The notes beneath the pieces were generated by a model, which was not told where the DNA came from, searched no databases, and worked only from the letters and a program-made list of their open reading frames with translations. Shown in pieces: positions 1 to 10,056 of a stretch of 64,000 nt of DNA. Position numbers and translations under genes: made by a program. Positions within the stretch are counted from its first letter, which is position 1; the number at the start of each line of letters is the position of its first letter. This stretch comes from Arachis hypogaea (Eukaryota > Streptophyta > Magnoliopsida > Fabales > Fabaceae): positions 66,007,475 to 66,071,474 of the forward strand of contig NC_092047.1 of NCBI RefSeq assembly GCF_003086295.3, written 5' to 3'.

Positions 1-1282
1 GTAGCATTCACAAGCATATAATTTAATTACAAGAAAATGGCCAATCAAGTATGATACATGTCTCATCCTATCGCAAGCCTTGAACTCATGTGTCAGTTGC
101 CTACCCGCTCCTGACATTACCCGGACACAAATCTCGAATATGGGTTTTTAGCTGTGCGTATTATCACACAGATATACATATGTATTTGATCGCCATGTCA
201 AATATAGGTTTATGATTGCTATGTCAGATACAAAGATCCAATCACCATGTCAGATGTTTTTTCGTTTGGAAAATGGTTCTAAATCTATGGGCGTCCCCAC
301 ATCACACAGTCACTGACTAGGCGGTCTAGAACTCCGCTCTACCATGTGGCCTTCTCGCACCTTGGGGGATTTTGTTTCTCTTTGGGGCACAATGTAATGA
401 CTTACTAAAGGGACTCTCTTGTCCTTGTTCACTCAGTACACTGCTATGGTATCATTTCGTAGCTCAAGAGATTCTCTTACTCTTAGTCTTTCGACCTTTG
501 ATACCATGTTACCCTTCCTTTCCTTCAGTTTTATATGTCTTTTATGCTTTTATTTATCCTTAGAAGTGATACTATACTATTTTATCTTTATATTTTTATA
601 AAAGACCATTTTACCTCTAAAGCTTACTAATTAACCATTTTAAACCTTACTTTTTCTTAAAAAGACCATATTAACCCTAGGTGTCATAATTAATTATCCT
701 AGTGTTAATTATTACTCAAGTTACCAAGTTACACTCTTATTTACCATATTACCCCTAAATCTTTTGTTAATGCCGATTTATCCTTTTAACCAAATGTGTT
801 ACCTTTCCTTTAGATTTTTTAATTATTATCATAGGTTCATCTTTTTACCCCTAACTTTTACTAAGGTATATGTTTGGACTCAACTATTTTTTTAAATTAC
901 AACTTTAACTTATTTATTTTATAAAATTTTACTTTTACCCCTAGGACTTCTATATTCATGTTTCTAGCCTTAAACTTTATTAATTACATAATTAGTTCTC
1001 TTAGTTATCTAATTTACCTAAGTGTCATTGTTTGTGTATCTTACATTTTTTCTAGAATCATACACTTTTTCACATATCTTCCATTCTCTTTCTTAATTAT
1101 CTTCCTAAATCTTCGTATTAGGACTTATTTTGAATATTTGTGTCTTTTATAACATGAAACTCACCCAGGTGCATCACACTTTTCGGCCAACAATAATACA
1201 TTAGGCATAGGCCTCATGTTCACAAATAGGTTTGCGATAGGATGAGACATTAACCCCAGTTTTGGGAGAAGGCTGGGGTTAA
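1..1282. repeat. AT-rich remnant of an old repeat, probably LTR-retrotransposon internal or LTR DNA
   Basis: No coding sequence is convincing here; the short ORFs are AT-rich noise. Positions 40-110 resemble positions 7848-7910 (shared caagtatgat.catgt and catgtgtcggtttg-like words), so the two stretches probably belong to one repeat family. A purine-rich tract at 1264-1282 is followed by TGTCTGTAACACCC, which looks like a polypurine tract meeting an LTR start. The family cannot be named from the sequence alone. Confidence 0.4.
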
Positions 1283-1422
1283 TGTCTGTAACACCCTAAC
1301 TTTTAGCACTTCATCATCGTACTAAAAGTTCAGGCATTACTTATCTCTAAACCTTTTTATCTTTTATTATCCTTAATTAATATCGAGCCTTTGCGAATAC
1401 AAATCAAAACTTTAATTAAGAA
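1283..1422 (+). repeat. possible LTR start interrupted by the CACTA-like element
   Basis: The stretch begins TGTCTGTAACACCCTAAC directly after a purine-rich tract, the usual arrangement at the 3' LTR of a plant retrotransposon. It runs to about 1422, where the TTACAGACGG-rich subterminal DNA of the next element begins. The rest of the presumed LTR would be 7449 onward. This is inference; no target duplication was found. Confidence 0.3.
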
Positions 1423-1444
1423 AACAGGAAGAAAACTAGTTATT

Positions 1445-1700
1445 ACAGACGAATATTTTCGACGGATTTTATCCCATGAAAATATAAACAGAATTTCAGA
1501 AGGATTTTTTGTTGGAAAATAAAAAAAATGAATTAGCATAAATTACAGACAAAAAAAATCCATCGATAATTCTACCGGAATTTTTTTTTGTAGAAAATAG
1601 TTACAGACAAAAAACCTGTCTGTAATTAAATGGACAAAAATGTTGCATTTTATTAAATTATTACAAATAAAAAATTCGTCTGTAATTTAAAATTTTCCGC
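1445..1700. repeat. left subterminal TTACAGACGG/TCTGTAA repeats
   Basis: Repeated short words such as TTACAGAC, GACGGATTTT and GTCTGTAATT occur in both orientations here. The same words fill 7040-7440. Arrays of short subterminal repeats are transposase-binding regions in CACTA elements. Confidence 0.6.
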
Positions 1701-2477
1701 CAGAAATATTAGAATAAAGAGTTATGGTTCATTTCACTTTTTCACTTTTTCCTTGAATTACTCCCTACCTTTTCTCTCCGTTGAAGATGTGACGTCCTCC
1801 GTTGTCCCCGCCGCCGTGGCTCGCGTCGCACGAGCTCCCTCTATAGCCCTCATCGCGTTTGCTCCCTTCGTTGCCATCGTCGTATGAGCTCTCTCCGCCG
1901 TGTTCTTGTCTTACGAGCTCCTTCCGCCGCCGCTCTCGTCACTACTTTTTCTCTCCTCACCGGAAGTTTGTCATCATCTCTTCTCATCGCCGTTAGTTTA
2001 GGTAGGCCTCCGCCTCTTTCTCATCCATATCCCTAACCCCTTCCATTGTGATTCTATTTGGATTTCATTATCCCTAGCCCTAACCCTATCCCTTCCCTGT
2101 TGCTTTTGCAGAGAACCGAGTTTCTAAATTCTAACGTATGAATTTTGTATATTCCTGCAACTTGTATATTCCTGTATGTTCCCTCCCCTCGATCTCCACC
2201 TAAGATAGATCCACCAACCACACTGCAAAACCCTCAACCCAAGATTCTCGAACCTTCTCAGATCCAAGTTCGTTAATCCCACTTTCTTTGTCTCACTCAC
2301 ACTTTCCTTCACATTCTTAGTCGCTTCTTTTCCCTAATGAATTGCTGACCTTTCACTTACTCGCAAGCAATACGGTGCCGTATCATAGCTAACAGCGAAA
2401 TTCAGTCAACAAAACCCTAATTGGTTGTTTCTTCTATTTTGTTTGAGGTTTTAGGGAAGAAGAAAGAGCGAAAAAGA

Positions 2478-2803
2478 ATGGGTGAGGAGAATAAGGTAGT
2501 TGGAAAAGGTGAGAAGAAGAAAGAGGAAAGTGTTGGTGCCACTGCTGTTGTTGGTGATGGAGAGGAGGAAAAGAATAAGAAGAAGAAGAAGGGTAAGAAG
2601 CAGGGGTTAATTTCTCGAATTTGGAATGGGATATTCAGAAGATGTAGTGGAACGGGATATTCAGAAGATGTAGCGATGATTTCGAGAAGAGGCTGCAGTA
2701 TATTTCCAAAAAGGAAGCTGCGGTTATGGCCAGGGTCAATTGGAGAAACCGGTCATGGCGGAGAACTTCGCGCCAGATCATCATAATTTCTGTTATATTT
2801 GAG
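2478..2803 (+). pseudogene. captured first-exon fragment of a Lunapark-like (ER three-way-junction protein) gene, frameshifted
   Basis: From the ATG at 2478 the frame reads a Lys/Glu-rich N-terminus and then KKQGLISRIWNGIFR, the start of the plant Lunapark family, whose members shape ER junctions. A 26-bp tandem duplication (2623-2648 and 2649-2674) then shifts the frame. The following bases encode DDFEKRLQYISKKEAAVMAR and continue to IISVIFE in the next frame, which also fits the family. The piece ends at a good splice donor (GAG|GTACAT, 2803/2804). The downstream membrane segments and zinc finger are absent, so it cannot make a working protein. The family assignment is from memory of the plant proteins. 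Confidence 0.6.
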
Positions 2804-3051
2804 GTACATTTTCCATTGCTGGATGAATGGGTTTATCTTTGTGTGTTTTTGTTTGTCATGAATCATTTCTCGCATGAATAGATTTGTGTATTTTAACATG
2901 CCATTCTATGCTAGAGTTTCTTTGAACTTGAAGTGCGAAAAACTACAAACTACGACTCATGATAGCTATCTCAAAAATCAAATTAAAGATATAAAACTCT
3001 GAGCAATAATCATGATAGCCTTCCAATGTGTTGTCTGCTTTGTTTGAGCAG

Positions 3052-3154
3052 GTATTGCCCTTAGCAAGCATGGAGAAGCTGCAAAAGTCGTTTCGGAGGA
3101 ACAATTGAGTGCTGCTGAAATGGGACAAAGAATTAAGCTATTACAAGAAGATAG
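3052..3154 (+). pseudogene. captured exon of unidentified gene
   Basis: A 103-nt segment lies between a plausible acceptor (TTTGAGCAG) and donor (GATAG|GTATTT). It is open in one frame with IALSKHGEAAKVVSEEQLSA followed by AEMGQRIKLLQED, a helix-forming, coiled-coil-like composition. It is not part of any of the recognised captured genes next to it. I do not recognise the parent gene. Confidence 0.4.
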
Positions 3155-3299
3155 GTATTTATTTTACAAAAGTGCACTTTGATTCTTTTGCTGGAAAGTG
3201 TTATTTATCAGTGATCTTGTTTTATTATGGCGGACTATTTATTTGTGTGCATGGTTCTAGTTTATAATATTTTATTGATGAATTTCCTAATCCTTTTTT

Positions 3300-3648
3300 C
3301 TATTTATACTTATCTGGATAGGTTCCTCTTGAGCTTCCATTTTCAAAGGGAGAAGCCATGGATGACTCAACTTGCCTCTGTCACTTGCATCTCTTTGGCT
3401 GCTAAAGTTGAAAAAACTCAAGTGCCTATTCTCTTGGACCTTCAAGTACGTATTTTTTCTCCTTTATATCAGAAAACTCATCATGATGTTTCTAATAATG
3501 TGATTATTTGATCATGAATCATCATCAGGTTGAAGATGCAAAATATGTGTTTGAGTCAAAGACTATTCCGAGAATGGAGCTTCTGATTCTGTCCACCTTG
3601 AATTGGAAGATGCACCATGTGACCCCACTCTCAGCGATTGAAGACTAG
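3300..3648 (+). pseudogene. captured D-type cyclin (CYCD3-like) fragment, two exons
   Basis: Exon A (about 3300-3445) encodes [19 protein letters not shown] and continues through [17 protein letters not shown]. It is followed by an intron (3446-3528) and exon B (3529-3648), with [19 protein letters not shown], then [14 protein letters not shown] and a stop. This matches the middle of the cyclin N box of plant D3 cyclins, which drive CDK activity at G1/S. The LxCxE N-terminus and the cyclin C domain are missing. The intron keeps GT...AG ends, so genomic DNA rather than cDNA was copied. Confidence 0.75.
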
Positions 3649-3728
3649 TGTCCATGTTAACTTGGTCTTCCATATAGGACTGAGAATCAAGGTGCTATAG
3701 ATGCTGCAATTGTTGGTGCTCTGTGCAG

Positions 3729-4193
3729 GGATTGTAGCAAACAAGTGTACTTGGGTGAGAAAACGCAGCGATGATTGTAGTTGAATTCAAACTTTTTTCT
3801 CTTTTTAAATGATGTATATTGCTTTTCTGTTTGTTTATGAATTTATTTATTTATATATTTTAATAGGTGGATTTGACAGCACATGCTGCAGCTAGGTAAT
3901 TTTGTTATCGGTTCTTTTTTTTTTCTTTTTGGCTAATGAAAAATATTTCATGGATTTGAATTTTAGTGTGTAAGTTTGATTTAATTTTCAGGGCATATGA
4001 TCGAGCTGCGATCAAGTTCCGTAGCATTGATGCAGATATCAATTTCAACGTCAGCGATTATGATGAAGATATAAAGCAGGTTCTAATACTTAATAGTTTG
4101 ATTTGATAATAGTTTTGAGCAAGTTTGAGGGTTTTTCTTTGATTGTTTTTTTTTTTTCTTCTGATGCAGATGAGTAACTTTAAAAAAATTGAA
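3729..4193 (+). pseudogene. captured APETALA2-family AP2-domain exons
   Basis: Three exons of an AP2/TOE-type transcription factor are recognisable. A 26-nt microexon (3729-3754) encodes DCSKQVYLG. A 29-nt exon (3867-3895) corresponds to GGFDTAHAAAR but lacks two bases relative to the usual frame. An exon at 3992-4079 encodes [19 protein letters not shown] and DYDEDIKQ. A further start MSNFKK (4170 onward) matches the opening of the next AP2 exon (MSNLTKEE) and then runs into unrelated sequence at about 4190. Intron borders are kept. The two-base loss and the truncation make this non-functional. Confidence 0.75.
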
Positions 4194-4319
4194 ATGCAGA
4201 GAAAAGCAGCATTGCCGTTGAGGGACACAAAAAGCGGCAATGCGAACAAGATGAAGGCTCTGTGCGGCAAGGAAGCTTTGGTGAAGCTTCTGCGATGGCA
4301 TTTTGGTTACCCTAATTAA
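4194..4319 (+). pseudogene. captured N-terminal exon of a RecQ-like DNA helicase (RECQL3-like)
   Basis: The 41-codon frame MQRKAALPLR...GKEALVKLLRWHFGYPN ends in TAA. GKEALVKLLRWHFG is the segment just before the first helicase motif of plant RecQ-like 3 enzymes, which unwind DNA 3'-5' using ATP. Motif 0, the Walker box and everything downstream are absent. It is fused in frame to the start of the AP2 exon with no intron between, so the junction is a product of the capture process. The parent is named from memory and needs a search. Confidence 0.55.
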
Positions 4320-4452
4320 TCTTTTGGTTTATTTGCTCTCATTCCCTACGAATTGGATCTCACTCAGTCTGACAAATAACTTGTATGCATGTTTGTTTTT
4401 ATGCATTCTGTGCATGACCATGATTGAAGTTAGTTCTTTTCTTCTTTGCTAG

Positions 4453-4692
4453 TTGCTAGGTGCCAGTCTTATTCAGATTCAGATGAAGCTGTGGACACTA
4501 CCACTGAAGAATCAAATGTCAAATGATATTGGCATCGTTGCTGATAATGTCCAAGATTTTGGTGATGCGACGACCTTCCCTGCTGCTCCTGAAGTTGATA
4601 CCATATGTGTTTTTTCGAAAAATAGTGCAAGATGTAATAGTAATTCTGCTCATGGGGCTATGGATTCATGGTCAAATACAACACCTATCTAA
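4453..4692 (+). pseudogene. captured exon-like segment(s), parent unknown
   Basis: After a CTAG-type acceptor the bases read CQSYSDSDEAVDTTTEESNV in one frame. From 4525 another frame is open with DIGIVADNVQDFGDATTFP and more to a TAA at 4690. The composition (acidic, Ser/Thr-rich) looks protein-coding. I do not recognise the parent, and the two frames suggest one exon with a shift or two joined pieces. Confidence 0.3.
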
Positions 4693-4819
4693 GGTATTAA
4701 CAATCTCTCTACTTTTTCAAAAGTAATCCAATATTAAATGGATTGCTAATCCCAGTCACAGTAGCTTCAGAGTTTCCCTTGGTCCTGATTTATCGTTGGA
4801 CTTTTGTTTGTTTGTTCTT

Positions 4820-5030
4820 TGCTACATAGGCCAAAAACAACACCACCACCCTTTCCCTTCCATGCTTTCACATGACTTGAACAAAACAAAGTTTGAATCT
4901 TTTCATGGTGGAGAAGCATTAGCAACCCTCACCTTCTTCTCTAACCCATTGGGGAACCTGAATCAATCAAATTTAGTTTCTCTTTCTTTAATGGGTGGAA
5001 TCTTCCTGTGCTAGTGTTAAAGGTCACACT
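4820..5030 (+). other. possible further captured exon, unidentified
   Basis: Following an acceptor-like CTACATAG at about 4829, a frame open to 5014 encodes QKQHHHPFPSMLSHDLNKTK and onward. The composition is plausible for coding DNA, but no family was recognised. It lies between the unknown 4453-4692 piece and the SEC14 fragment. Confidence 0.2.
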
Positions 5031-5074
5031 TTTTCAAGAACCCAGTTGCAGATTTGTCCTTGTTTCAGTTGAAG

Positions 5075-6045
5075 ATGGGTATTTGCAACCAGGATGCAAT
5101 CAAGCAGTTGCAATCCATGATAGAAAATGGTGTGTTCTTCACAACCTTCAAAATAAATAAATAAATCAGTCTCATCTCGTATTCTTGTTTTACTTCCATG
5201 ATCTCTAATTGATAAAGATTCCTTCTTTTTTTTGTCTCATTCCAGTGAATAAGCAGCAGAAGATTACATTCCAGGTTTGCCTTTTTTTTTCTTTTAGTTA
5301 ATTTGCTTAGATTCTTATATGTTTGATCTTGTATATTGAGAAAAGATTTAAGGGAAAAAGAAACAATTTAACTTATGATTCATGATCTGCAACTTGATTT
5401 GGTAAAGGAGACGAAAGAAAAAAGCTTTTCTTTTTGTTTGTTTGTTTGAAATTTCAAATTAAGAGAATCAAATGATTTGATAAGCATCAGTTTTTTTTTT
5501 TGGTTAAATTGACCTGGATCACTTTTGTTGCCTCGCATTTGCTAAGGAGTGTTTTTATTGGTGGTTATAATATACATTTGAAGGGATTAAGAATTCAAGA
5601 TTTGAATTCAAGTAATGTACTTTTTAATGAATAATTGTTCTTTTCAATGTTTGTTCAACACTCTTCAAGAATCATCATCCTAAATTTTAGTGATATTAAA
5701 CCAATAAGTGCCTTTTCTTGTTTTTTACTCTTATTTTAATAAATCCCTCTTTTTTTCCCCTAAAATATTTTACTTTATATTTTAGAACATGCATCAGGGA
5801 TATCCAACTGAAACACTAGCCAAATTTCTCAAAGCAAGGGACTGGAATGTTGCCAAAGCCCATAAAATGGTTAGTTAGATCTTTTTATGCTTAAGGTCTT
5901 TAGCTGGTTCGGTTGTTTGGTTGTTCTTAGAATTACTTTGAGTTGTGTTCTTTCAATGTGTATACTTTGCTGACGACTTAAAGTTTTACAGATAATCGAT
6001 TGTTTACAATGGAGAGTTGAAAATGAGATTGACAATGTTTAATCA
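5075..6045 (+). pseudogene. captured first four exons of a SEC14-like phosphatidylinositol-transfer protein gene
   Basis: Four exons with GT-AG introns in register are visible: 5075-5129 (MGICNQDAIKQLQSMIEN), 5246-5274 (VNKQQKITFQ), 5786-5869 (NMHQGYPTETLAKFLKARDW and NVAKAHKM) and 5992-6045 (IIDCLQWRVENEIDNV, then TAA). They match the CRAL-TRIO N-terminal domain of plant SEC14 lipid-transfer proteins. The lipid-binding CRAL-TRIO domain proper is missing. Reading across all four splice sites is open, which implies capture of a continuous genomic block about 1 kb long. Confidence 0.75.
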
Positions 6046-6488
6046 GTAAGTTCCTTCACTATGTATGTATTCACATATTTTCTCTTTTCTATTGATAGAA
6101 TACTAATTCCTGAAACTTCTATGCTGAAATCTTGTATTATACCTTCTCATGTTTCTGATGAATCTAGAGCTGAAAATATATTTAAATTTTGAAATGGTCA
6201 AATGTTGGTTGCGATGGTTACTAACCTCGATTATCTACAGAAGAGGGTTTGAGTTCAAATTAGATGTTCATTTGATCATCATGCCTATAATTGTATATGA
6301 ATGCCGTATACAACAATATCGGATTCCATGTCTCCTGCAGCATTTTTAATGCATGCTCTAGGAAAATTTATAGCCACTTTTTTTTTTTCATTTATAACAT
6401 TTTCTAGAAGTTACATAAAAAATTAGAAATCAGTGGCTGTGAGTGTTCCTGTAGAACAAATTAAATGTGCTTCAAGAGCATGCAAGCA

Positions 6489-6513
6489 TCTCTCTCTCTC
6501 TCTCTCTCTCTCT
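6489..6513 (+). repeat. (TC)n microsatellite
   Basis: An uninterrupted TC dinucleotide run of about 12 units lies in the transposon interior. Confidence 0.9.
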
Positions 6514-6624
6514 TGCAGTTCTGTTTTAAAGTTGTATTTTTGTTATCCTCCTTCACTTTTTCTTAATCCTATAAAACATTGTTAGGCTTCTGAAATCTGT
6601 CCATGTTCTATTTTTTGACACCAG

Positions 6625-6669
6625 GGAACTGCATATGCTCAGTCCAATGTAAACAAATCAAAGAAGTAG
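6625..6669 (+). pseudogene. captured C-terminal exon with stop and 3' UTR, parent unknown
   Basis: After a pyrimidine-rich acceptor (TTTTTTGACACCAG) the frame reads GTAYAQSNVNKSKK and stops at TAG. The following 250 bp resemble a 3' UTR. It could be the last exon of an unidentified captured gene. Fourteen residues are too few to name it. Confidence 0.3.
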
Positions 6670-7039
6670 ATGGACAAATACTTTCAAGTTTCAGCCACAC
6701 AAGAGTCTACCATGGAGTGAAGAATCATGTAACTCAGATTAGATTGGAGGGTTTAAACTTTAAAGAGAGCATGAGGAAATAGTTTTAAAATTTAGGCTGA
6801 AAGTCCTTCCCTTTTCTGTTGTAGTTTATAAGAAATTTTGGGGTATCTTTTTATTGAGACAATGGTGTTGAAAAATAACATCCAATTTTATAGGTATCAT
6901 GTAATGAATATTATGTTTTATCTATGTCATTTTTGGCTTTCTTTTTTTCAATTTATAGTGTTTGATGGAGTAAATTTAGAAAACAAATCTAAAGCATTTA
7001 TTTTGTAATAAAAAATTTAAAAAAAAATTCTATTTTTCC

Positions 7040-7448
7040 TTACTGATAGATTTACAGACGGATTTTTTGTCTGTATTCAGAATATGAGATGATTTTCCAA
7101 GGTTCAAATTACAGACGAAAAATTCGTCGAAAAATCTGTCTGTAATTACTGACAGAAAATTTGTCAAAAAATCTGTTTATAATTTATAGACGGAAAATTC
7201 ATCAAAAAATTTGTCTGTAATTACCGACAGAAAATCTGTCAGAAAATCTGTCTGTAATTACCGACGAAAAATCCGTCGGTAACTGGTAGAAATCCGTAGG
7301 TAATTTTCCGACGAAAAAATCTGTCGGTAAATAATTTCCGACGAGGCTTTTACAGAGGGATAAAATTCGTCGGTAATTTCGTCGATAACCAAAAATCCGT
7401 CTGTAATAAAGACTAAATCTGTCTGTATTAATCCATTTTTTAGTTGTG
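7040..7448. repeat. right subterminal repeats and terminus of the CACTA-like element
   Basis: More than ten copies of TCTGTAATTACCGACGGAA-type words in both orientations occupy this stretch. The end TTTTTTAGTTGTG at 7448 is the reverse complement of CACAACTAAAAAA. A short (AT)n run follows immediately outside. Confidence 0.65.
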
Positions 7449-8437
7449 ATATATATATATATATAGTCACAGCTTTATACATAGACATATTCAAAGAATT
7501 TCAATTACAAGTCCTACCCCTCTAAAAACTAAAATAATAAAGACGGGGAGAAAATAAATGCTAACAACTCAACTCGTGAAAATAATCTTTTATGTTTCTG
7601 TAGCTCCGCACTAAACTTTCACATCTGAAGTTGAAAGAAGTGAAAATAAGGGGTAAGAATTGGGGAGTTCTTAGTAGGGTCAGGGTTAGAAGTTAAGTTC
7701 ATTTTATTTTATTCCTTAGTCAATAGCAACACACCACAGAACACAGACAAATTTTAACAAAGCATGACAAGTAATTCACTCTAAAATCGATTAACCAAAA
7801 AACACACAGACACATTCTCGGTTTCACAATATAGAGATATGCACAAACAAGTATGATGCATGTTTAGTCATATACAGGCCATGTGATGTGCTCATGTGTC
7901 GGTTTGTTGCCCAATTTCCAACACTAGTTCTGAGATAAATGTTTCGTATCGCCGTCCCTATCTTAACCAACATCGCCTCCATGAGCGTTATGCATCCCCG
8001 TCCTCATGGGAGAACTTTCCTTTCGGTCTCCAGTGAGCGTTACGCATCGTTGTCCCTATTAGACACTTGGCACTAAGGCCCAAATAGCACTCAATTTCTC
8101 TTTAATCTTTGCTCTCTACTTTACTGCGGCAGAGATCCCTTTAATTAATACCTTCTTTTCTATCTACTCTACTATACAGACGTTCATTATAATCTTTTCA
8201 ATCACTGCTCTTTACTCTTCTGTGGCAGAGATCCTTTTTACTTAATACATCCTTCGCTTTTTGTTCCTTTTTCTTTTCTTTTCTTTCTCATCTTTCTCTT
8301 TTATTTTCTTACTTCTTTTCTTTCTCTCTTCTTTTCTTTCCTATCATTTCATAATATAAATTATCTTTGCATTATTCACTTGCCTTTCCCCAAGTGTCTT
8401 ATGAAAAACAATTGTAAAGTACTTTGATTAAGTCTAT
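7449..8437 (+). repeat. continuation of the old LTR-like repeat, interrupted by a solo LTR
   Basis: No gene is visible. The stretch includes two similar blocks (about 8097-8160 and 8200-8240) with the words ctctttactnttctg.ggcagagatcc, a pyrimidine-rich tract (8260-8345), and the segment similar to window positions 40-110. The sequence TCTAT at 8433-8437 is the target duplicated by the solo LTR that follows. Confidence 0.4.
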
Positions 8438-10051
8438 TGATGAGCGGATAATTTATACGCTTTTTGGCATTGTTTTTAATATGTTTTTAGTAGAATCTAG
8501 TTACTTTTAGGGATGTTTTCATTAGTTTTTATGTTAAATTTACATTTCTGGACTTTACTATGAGTTTGTGTGTTTTTCTGTGATTTCAGGTATTTTCTGG
8601 CTGAAATTGAGGGACTTGAGCAAAAATCAGATTCAGAGGTTGAAGAAGGACTGCTGATGCTGTTGGATTCTGACCTCCCTGCACTCAAAATGGATTTTTT
8701 GGAGCTACAGAACTAAAAATGGCGCGCTTCTAATTGCGTTGGAAAGTAGACATCCAGGGCTTTCCAGCAATATATAATAGTCCATACTTTGCCCAAGTTT
8801 AGACGACGTAAATTGGCGTTCAACGCCAGCTCTCTGCCCAATTCTGGCGTCCAGCGCCAGAAACAAGTTGCAAAGTGGAGTTCAACGCCCAAAATGGCAC
8901 AAAAGTTGGCGTTCAACTCCAAGAATGACCTCTCCACGTGTAGACTTCAAGCTCAGCCCAAGCACACACCAAGTGGGCCCCGGAAGTGGATTTATGCATC
9001 AATTACTTACTTCTGTAAACCCTAGTAGCTAGTTTATTATAAATAGGACTTTTTACTATTGTATTTGATATCCTGGATTGTATTCTGATCCTGTGATCAC
9101 GTTTTAGGGGGCTGGTCATTCGGCCATGCCTGGACCTTTCACTTATGTATTTTTAACGGTAGAGTTTCTACACTCCATAGATTAAGGTGTGGAGCTCTGC
9201 TGTTCCTCAAAGATTAATGCAACGTACTACTGTTTTTCTATTCAACTCAACTTATTCCGCTTCTAAGATATTCATTCGCACTTCAACCTGAATGTGATGA
9301 ACGTGACAATCATCATCATTCCCTATGAATGCGTGCCTGACAACCACTTCCGTTCTACCTTCGATTGAATGATTATCTCTTGGATCTCTTAATCAGAATC
9401 TTCGTGGTATAAGCTAGATTGATGGCGGCATTCATGAGAGTCCGGAAAGTCTAAACCTTGTCTGTGGTATTCCGAGTAGGACTCTGGGATTGAATGACTG
9501 TGACGAGCTTCAAACTCGCGAGTGCTGGGCGTAGTGACAGACGCAAAAGGAGGGTGAATCCTATTCCAGCATGATTGAGAACCTCAGATGATTAGCCGTG
9601 CTGTGACAGAGCATTTGGACCATTTTCACAAGAGGATGGGATGTAGCCATTGACAACGGTGATGCCCTTACATAAAGCCAGCCATGAAAAGGAGTAGGAC
9701 TGATTGGATGAAGACAGCAGGAAAGCAGAGGTTCAGAGGAACGAAAGCATCTCTATGCGCTTATCTGAAATTCTCACCAATGAATTACATAAGTGTTTCC
9801 ATCCTTATTTTCTATCTATTCGAAAACTCCATAACTATTTTATATCCGCCTGACTGAGATTTACAAGGTGACCATAGCTTGCTTCATACCAACAATCTCC
9901 GTAGGATCGACCCTTACTCACGTAAGGTTTATTACTTGGACGACCCAGTGCACTTGCTGGTTAGTTGTATCGAAGTTGTGACAAATTATGAATTGAGATT
10001 AGAGCACCAAGTTTTTGGAGCCATTACCAGAGATCACAATTTCGTGCACCA
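8438..10051 (+). mobile_element. solo LTR, A-type Ty3/gypsy family, with perfect 5-bp target duplication
   Basis: The 1614-bp LTR begins TGATGAGCGGATAATTTATA and ends TTTCGTGCACCA. It is flanked by TCTAT at 8433-8437 and 10052-10056, so it arose by insertion and intra-element recombination. It contains a run of imperfect palindromes of the GGCGTTCAACGCC kind (8814-8925). Near its 3' end it carries a degenerate GCACCAAGTTTTTGGAGCCATTACCAG, which elsewhere marks LTR end plus primer-binding site, so this subfamily has an extended LTR. Confidence 0.92.
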
Positions 10052-10056
10052 TCTAT

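Larger units (their letters stand above)
1423..7448 (+). mobile_element. CACTA-like DNA transposon carrying fragments of several host genes
   Basis: Both ends are packed with inverted copies of a TTACAGACGGAwTTTcgTCTGTAATT-type subterminal repeat (about 1445-1700 and 7040-7440), as in plant CACTA (En/Spm) elements. The right end reads, on the opposite strand, CACAACTAAAAAATGG, close to the CACTA consensus. The left terminus is degenerate (AACAGGAAGAAAACTAG near 1423) and no clean 3-bp target duplication was found, so the outer limits are approximate. No transposase was recognised. The interior holds plus-strand exon and intron pieces of at least five unrelated genes, which makes this a Pack-type, non-autonomous element. 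A Mutator-like origin is the main alternative. Confidence 0.6.

Noticed and set aside
2421..2786. 121-codon ORF taken as a whole gene
   Set aside because: The C-terminal third is out of frame after a 26-bp duplication; only a frameshifted exon fragment is supported.
3052..6669. A single functional multi-domain gene across all exon pieces
   Set aside because: The pieces match unrelated families, contain frameshifts and stops, and sit between transposon subterminal repeats.
8497..8937. ORFs in A-type LTRs (also near 37000, 41300 and 53400) that look alike
   Set aside because: They recur only because the LTR recurs. They read across the palindromes, differ in frame breaks, and lack any domain.
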